From: Streptomyces aurantiacus
GTDB taxonomy: Bacteria; Actinomycetota; Actinomycetes; Streptomycetales; Streptomycetaceae
Assembly (NCBI RefSeq): GCF_027107535.1
Contig: NZ_CP114283.1
Location: forward strand, 496,001 to 560,000
Direction: 5' to 3'
Length of the DNA stretch: 64,000 bases
This document shows, one piece after another, positions 60,007 to 64,000 of the stretch; the stretch's first letter is position 1, and the number at the start of each line of letters is the position of its first letter. The translations under genes and the position numbers were made by a program. The notes under the pieces are model-generated. The model ran no database searches, was not told where the DNA came from, and saw only the letters and a program-made list of their open reading frames with translations.

Positions 60007-60717
60007 TCACCAGGTGAGGGCGTTGTCCATCGTCGACTGCCAGTACGTGACCTGGATCGAGTCGTCCACGTACACGCCCTTCGCGGGGAGCGACGGGTTC
60101 TGAACCCTCTCCGAGCCCTTGAGGTGGAACGTCAGCGACTTGGCCGTGTAGCCGTTGGAGCCGCTGCCGTCCGCCGCCGACAGGAGCACGCCCGCGTATC
60201 CCGACTCGCCCGGAGCCAGCGTGGTCACCGCCTGCGGCTTGGAGTCCTCGAAGACCGGCGGTACCGACTGGGCCTCGCCGAAGCGGACGGCCGGGTAGCC
60301 GGTCAGGTTGCAGTTCTTCGAGCCGGTGTTGGTGACGGTGAGGAGGAGGTGGTTGAGGGGGCGGGAGACCACGGTGGCGGTCGTACGGACGTTGGTGCAG
60401 GGAGTGAGGGCGGAGTCCGAGTCCGCCGAGCCCGAGGAGTTCGTCGTGCCGGGGGAGGCCGTCGTGCCGTTCGAACCCGTGGAGCCCTGCGTGCCCTTGT
60501 CGCCGCCGGACGCCGATCCCACGGCGTCGGCCTGCCCCGCGCCCTTGGAGCTTCCCTCGCTGCCCTTGGGCGAGGGGGTCACGGACGAGGAGTCGGCGCC
60601 GGCCGACGCGCCCTCGTCGCGAACGCCCTCTCCGTTGTTGCACGCCGTCAGCGTCAGTGCGGCGAGCGCGAACGTGGCAGCGGCGAGCATACGGGTGCGG
60701 GTGGTGCGTGCGGACAT
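60007..60717 (-). CDS. DUF4232-type secreted lipoprotein
   Basis: A 236-residue lipoprotein. The signal LAAATFALAALTLTAC ends in a lipobox with Cys near residue 26, followed by an 80-residue Gly/Ser/Thr linker. The C-terminal domain (PCTNVRTTATVVSRPLNHLL, GSKNCNLTGYPAVRF) has the two Cys and ...NCxLxGYPxV motif of DUF4232. It sits outside the membrane. It is divergent from the XRE membrane protein. Function unknown. Confidence 0.92.
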   Translation of the reverse strand: MSARTTRTRMLAAATFALAALTLTACNNGEGVRDEGASAGADSSSVTPSPKGSEGSSKGAGQADAVGSASGGDKGTQGSTGSNGTTASPGTTNSSGSADSDSALTPCTNVRTTATVVSRPLNHLLLTVTNTGSKNCNLTGYPAVRFGEAQSVPPVFEDSKPQAVTTLAPGESGYAGVLLSAADGSGSNGYTAKSLTFHLKGSERVQNPSLPAKGVYVDDSIQVTYWQSTMDNALTW

Positions 60718-60933
60718 GAGTGATCCCCCTGATGCGGTACGGGTGGTGGCACGGACCGCTCGACCGGGTGCCGGGAGCGGCGTGCTTGGATGGCCCAAGC
60801 TTGTGCGGCGACCCGTCCCGGCCGCCACACCTGTCGGGTTCTTCGGGACGCTGGAACGGCTGCAACGGCTCTGACCTGGGGGAACGACCTCCCCCTGGAA
60901 CGGGGGTCCGGGACGCGAGAAGAGGGAGAAACG

Positions 60934-62322
60934 GTGGCGGGGGACGAGTTCACGGAGCTCTTGGGGCAGTTGAAGGAGCGGTCCGGGCTCAGCTACGGGG
61001 TGCTCGGGAAGCGGCTCCACACGAGCGCGTCCACGCTTCACCGGTACGTCAACGGGGATGCCGTGCCGACGGACTACGCGCCCGTGGAGCGGTTCGCGCG
61101 GGTCTGCCGGGCCACGCCCGAGGAACTGGTGGAGCTGCACCGGCGGTGGGTTCTCGCGGATGCGCGGCGGGGACAGAAGCAGGCCGGGAGCGGCGGCTCC
61201 GGAGCTGGGGCCGTGGCCGGGTATGGCTCTAATTCTGGCTCCGGGGGCGGTTCTGGTGCCGGCTCCGGCTTCGAGGGCCGGGCTGTGTCCGCCTCTGATG
61301 CCGATGCCGATGCCGATGCCGACAGCACGGCCGTCACTCCGGCCGCTTCTATGGTCCCTCTTGGTTCTCCGGTCCCTCCGGCTTCCTCTGACGTTCCGGT
61401 CGCCCGGCGGCGGCGTACCGTCGCCCTCGCCGGTGCCGCCGTGGCCGCCGCCGTCGTGTCCGCGGCGCTCGTGGTGAATCTCGTGCCGGGCGGGGACGAC
61501 GACGGCAAGGGCCGGAAGCAGTCGGTGGGGGCGGCCGAGTCCGCCGACGGTCGGCCGGAGGCAGGTGAGTCCGCCGACGCGAAGAGCGGGTCTCCCTCAC
61601 CGTCCGCCTCGCGGTCCGCGAGCCCCACACCCTCCGTCTCGTCCTCCGCCTCCCGGGCCGGCGGGGCCGGGGCGACGCGGCGCGGTGGCCCCGCGGCCGC
61701 GGACGGCGCCACCGCGCCCACCGTCGCCGTCAACCCGTACAAGTGGGAGGGCCCGTGCAGCCAGCACTACCTCGTCGACCGCAGGGCCGAGCAGGTGCCC
61801 CCGCCTCCGAGTGAGCCCGACGCGCGCGGGTGGGTCAACGCGCTCGGCGGGGTCGCCGCCGGGCAGCAGATGCTCGCGGTGACCGTCCAGGGCACCGGAA
61901 AGGCCACCGTCGTCCTTGAGGACCTGCACGTGCGGGTGGTGGACAAGAGCAAGCCGCTCGCCTGGAACGACTTCGCGATGGGCGTCGGATGCGGTGGCGG
62001 CGTGGAGACCACGTCGTTCGGTGTGAACCTCGACGCCGGGCGGCCCGAGACCTCGCCCAAGGCCGGACAGCGCGACTTCCCGTACAAGGTGAGCGAGTCC
62101 GACCCCGAGGTCTTCTACATCTTCGCGGACGCCCGGACGCACAACGTGAGCTGGTTTCTGGAGCTCGACTGGTCCAGCGGCACGCAGACGGGTTCCGTGC
62201 GGGTCGACGACCGCGGCAAGCCGTTCCGGACGAGCGGGAACGTGGGGCGGCCCGCGTACGACTTCCCGCTCGGCGACTCCGAGTGGGGGCGGAACGAGTA
62301 CGAGCCCGACGTGCCCGGCTGA
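60934..62322 (+). CDS. Membrane-anchored XRE-type helix-turn-helix protein
   Basis: A 462-residue protein. The N-terminal XRE helix-turn-helix (LGQLKERSGLSYGVLGKRLH, STLHRYVNGDAVPTDYAPVE) is at residues 5-70. A Gly/Ser/Asp-rich linker containing alternating Asp-Ala follows, then one membrane helix (TVALAGAAVAAAVVSAALVV) near residues 158-178. Outside, a Ser/Pro linker leads to a beta-rich domain of about 190 residues (YKWEGPCSQHYLVDR, VVLEDLHVRVVDKSKPLAWN, GVGCGGGVETTSFGVNLD). Streptomyces have many such proteins; they may carry a signal from outside to DNA directly. GTG has gggag 7 nt upstream. Confidence 0.9.
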   Translation: MAGDEFTELLGQLKERSGLSYGVLGKRLHTSASTLHRYVNGDAVPTDYAPVERFARVCRATPEELVELHRRWVLADARRGQKQAGSGGSGAGAVAGYGSNSGSGGGSGAGSGFEGRAVSASDADADADADSTAVTPAASMVPLGSPVPPASSDVPVARRRRTVALAGAAVAAAVVSAALVVNLVPGGDDDGKGRKQSVGAAESADGRPEAGESADAKSGSPSPSASRSASPTPSVSSSASRAGGAGATRRGGPAAADGATAPTVAVNPYKWEGPCSQHYLVDRRAEQVPPPPSEPDARGWVNALGGVAAGQQMLAVTVQGTGKATVVLEDLHVRVVDKSKPLAWNDFAMGVGCGGGVETTSFGVNLDAGRPETSPKAGQRDFPYKVSESDPEVFYIFADARTHNVSWFLELDWSSGTQTGSVRVDDRGKPFRTSGNVGRPAYDFPLGDSEWGRNEYEPDVPG

Positions 62323-62466
62323 GCGGCCGCCCTTTCCCGGATCGGCGTCCGGCAAACCCGGCCGGCGTGATCCGTTCGATGGAACTTGGATTCAGGGCAC
62401 TATCAAGTCGCCCTGGGAGTTAGGTTGTTGCTCGTTGACTGACGCGACTCTCCAGGGAGAGGCTCT

Positions 62467-63369
62467 ATGCCCGGTGATGCTCTCAGCCAGGACCCCGCCG
62501 AGCTGAGAAGGAGGATCGACACCACCAAGGCACACCCGGCCCGTGTCTACGACGTCTTCCTCGGGGGCAAGGACAACTACCCGGTGGACCGGGCCGCGGC
62601 CGCCGCCGCGCTCACCGCCAACCCGCGCGGCTACCTCGACGTCCGGCACAACCGCGACTTCCTGCGCCGGGCGGTCAACACACTGTCGGGCGAAGAAGGC
62701 GTCCGGCAGTACCTGGACATCGGCACCGGGCTGCCGACCCAGGAGAACGTGCACCAGATCGCCCAGCGCATCGCCCCCGACTCCCGGGTCGTGTACGTCG
62801 ACAACGACCCGGTCGTCCTCGCCCACGCGCGCGCCCTGCTCACCAGCGGGCCCCAGGGCCTCACCGACTACATCGACGCCGACCTCGAGAACCCGGCCCA
62901 GATCCTCGAAAGGGCCGCGAAGACCCTGGACTTCGACCGGCCGGTCGCCCTCGCGCTCGTGGCGGTCCTGCACTTCGTCGAGGACGAGAAGGCCTACCCG
63001 ATCGTGCGTGAGCTGATCGAGGCCCTGCCCTCGGGCAGCCGGCTCGTGCTCAGCCATCTCACCGAGGACCTCAACCCCGAGAACATCCGCGCGGTCCAGC
63101 GGACGTACACCGAGCGCGGCTTCACCTTCGTGCTGCGCTCGAAGGCGGAGGTCGAGCGGTTCCTCACGGAGAACGGGCTGGAGATCGACGCGCCCGGCGT
63201 GGTCCCCGCCCACCACTGGCGGCCCGACGACGCGGCGCCGGTGCCCGAGCCGCCCGAGGCCGGCTACCTCGACGAGCTCGACGACATCGAGAAGGTCCGG
63301 TACCGGGACATCAACGACGTGACGGACGCGGACATCAACGTGTACGCGGTCACCGGCCGCAAGCCCTGA
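62467..63369 (+). CDS. SAM-dependent methyltransferase, DUF574 (PF04672) family
   Basis: A 300-residue protein of the actinobacterial DUF574 family. ARVYDVFLGGKDNYPVDRAA is the family signature near residue 25. YLDIGTGLPTQENVHQIAQR is the SAM-binding loop, VVYVDNDPVVLAHARALL its acidic ribose-binding part, and LVLSHLTEDL and HHWRPDD follow. Members are called SAM-dependent methyltransferases, but substrates are unknown; many are near development genes. The ATG has ggagagg upstream. Confidence 0.93.
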   Translation: MPGDALSQDPAELRRRIDTTKAHPARVYDVFLGGKDNYPVDRAAAAAALTANPRGYLDVRHNRDFLRRAVNTLSGEEGVRQYLDIGTGLPTQENVHQIAQRIAPDSRVVYVDNDPVVLAHARALLTSGPQGLTDYIDADLENPAQILERAAKTLDFDRPVALALVAVLHFVEDEKAYPIVRELIEALPSGSRLVLSHLTEDLNPENIRAVQRTYTERGFTFVLRSKAEVERFLTENGLEIDAPGVVPAHHWRPDDAAPVPEPPEAGYLDELDDIEKVRYRDINDVTDADINVYAVTGRKP

Positions 63370-63379
63370 GTCCCGCTCC

Positions 63380-64000
63380 TCAGTTCCACCGGAACGACCA
63401 GGAGGGTGCGCCGAGCACCTCGCGCTCGGCGTACGCCCGCAGGGAGGCGTGGCCGCTCTCCGCGACGGTGTCCGGGCAGAACGCGTAGTGCTCGGCGGCG
63501 ACCGCCTCGGCCTCGGCCGGGGTACGGGGCGGGGCCGCGACGGAGACGACCAGCTGGTCGAAGGTGAGCGCCACGACCCGTATGCCGAAGCGGTCCTCCC
63601 AGGAACGCAGGACCGCGCACAACCGCGCCACGTCGCTCGTGAGGCCGACCGGACCGCACCAGCCGAGGGCGGCCGGGATGTCGGCGCTGCGGCGGGCCGG
63701 TACGAGCGCGAGCCGGGCCTCCTCCAGCCGTCCCGTGCCGCCGAGGAGGGCGTCCGTCACCTCGGCCGCCCGGGCGTCCGGGTCGGCCGCGGGCTCGCCC
63801 GCCGAGGCGAGGCCGGGCCAGTCGGCGTCCTCCGCCTCCGCCGCGAACTCCTCCCAGAGCTCCGCGAGCACCTCGTCGGCGTCGTGGTCGCCCGGATACG
63901 ACGCGAGGTCCGGGTCCAGCCCCCACTTGTCCGGGTGTGATTCGCCGGCCGTGCTCCCGCCGACCAGGACCGGACACAGGCCGGCCGTGCGGCGCGCGGA
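63380..64000 (-). CDS. DUF4253-domain protein, 5' end outside the window
   Basis: The frame ends at a TGA at 63380 and stays open to the right edge, giving at least 206 residues. GLCPVLVGGSTAGESHPDKW, LDPDLASYPGDHDADEVLAE, then EARLALVPARRSADIPAALG and PRTPAEAEAVAAEHYAFCPD match the DUF4253 pattern. The protein ends in GAPSWSFRWN. An internal GTG at 63871 is not the real start, because similarity-like sequence continues upstream. Function unknown. Confidence 0.88.
   Translation of the reverse strand, partial: SARRTAGLCPVLVGGSTAGESHPDKWGLDPDLASYPGDHDADEVLAELWEEFAAEAEDADWPGLASAGEPAADPDARAAEVTDALLGGTGRLEEARLALVPARRSADIPAALGWCGPVGLTSDVARLCAVLRSWEDRFGIRVVALTFDQLVVSVAAPPRTPAEAEAVAAEHYAFCPDTVAESGHASLRAYAEREVLGAPSWSFRWN

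Overview
This is chromosomal DNA of a Streptomyces. The codon use is very GC-rich. Gene sets in the window are diagnostic of the genus: sigE-cseABC, bldN-rsbN, rex-hemACD, a bdtA-like gene, trpS with a Trp-codon leader peptide, and a 16S-23S-5S rRNA operon. From memory the gene order follows the S. coelicolor region around SCO3315-SCO3368 (rex SCO3320, bldN SCO3323, trpRS1 SCO3334, sigE SCO3356). That correspondence is recalled, not computed.

Layout. 1-8000: a NACHT NTPase cut by the left edge, a type B carboxylesterase, a secreted M23 peptidase, and a TetR regulator divergent from a DHA2 drug exporter with two operator-like palindromes between them. 8000-11800: the cell-envelope stress operon sigE-cseA-cseB-cseC on the minus strand. 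11900-17000: mutY, a Gly/Ser-linker surface protein, disA and radA. 17000-22700: a membrane protein with sigma-like, anti-sigma-like and BACON-like parts, a Cys-rich protein, an exopolyphosphatase-family enzyme, and a sugar isomerase coupled to a TetR gene. 22800-31000: ilvD, a Ser/Thr kinase with a PQQ propeller, two SH3b proteins sharing an identical 50-bp segment, a methyltransferase remnant, and an ABC exporter whose promoter, operator and start codon overlap. 31000-33050: proC and trpS with a complete attenuator. 33050-38930: the rRNA operon. 38950-46060: a HAD hydrolase, an MFS transporter, a histone-deacetylase-family enzyme, a phosphatase-like protein, a bdtA-like gene, the tiny ribosomal protein bS22, an epimerase and a PlsC acyltransferase. 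46100-49800: a very long bidirectional hairpin, rsbN, bldN and a HAD-IB phosphatase. 50000-58940: a thioredoxin-fold protein, the redox regulator Rex with its operator, the overlapping hemA-hemC-hemD genes, an FAD oxidase and hemB. 59000-64000: an imine-reductase-like enzyme, a DUF4232 lipoprotein divergent from a membrane-anchored XRE protein, a DUF574 methyltransferase and a DUF4253 gene cut by the right edge.

How the genes work together. SigE/CseABC senses envelope damage. BldN/RsbN controls aerial development. Rex links NADH redox state to tetrapyrrole synthesis (HemA, HemC, HemD, with HemB encoded just downstream). DisA and RadA are neighbours for genome surveillance and recombination. 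TrpS is controlled by ribosome stalling on two Trp codons.

The points most worth following up are the sigma/anti-sigma/BACON fusion, the NACHT protein, the overlapping promoter-operator-start of the ABC exporter, a recurring leaderless start architecture (a -10-like hexamer 6-8 nt before the start codon at 13 genes), and the cis-elements read around sigE, rsbN and trpS.
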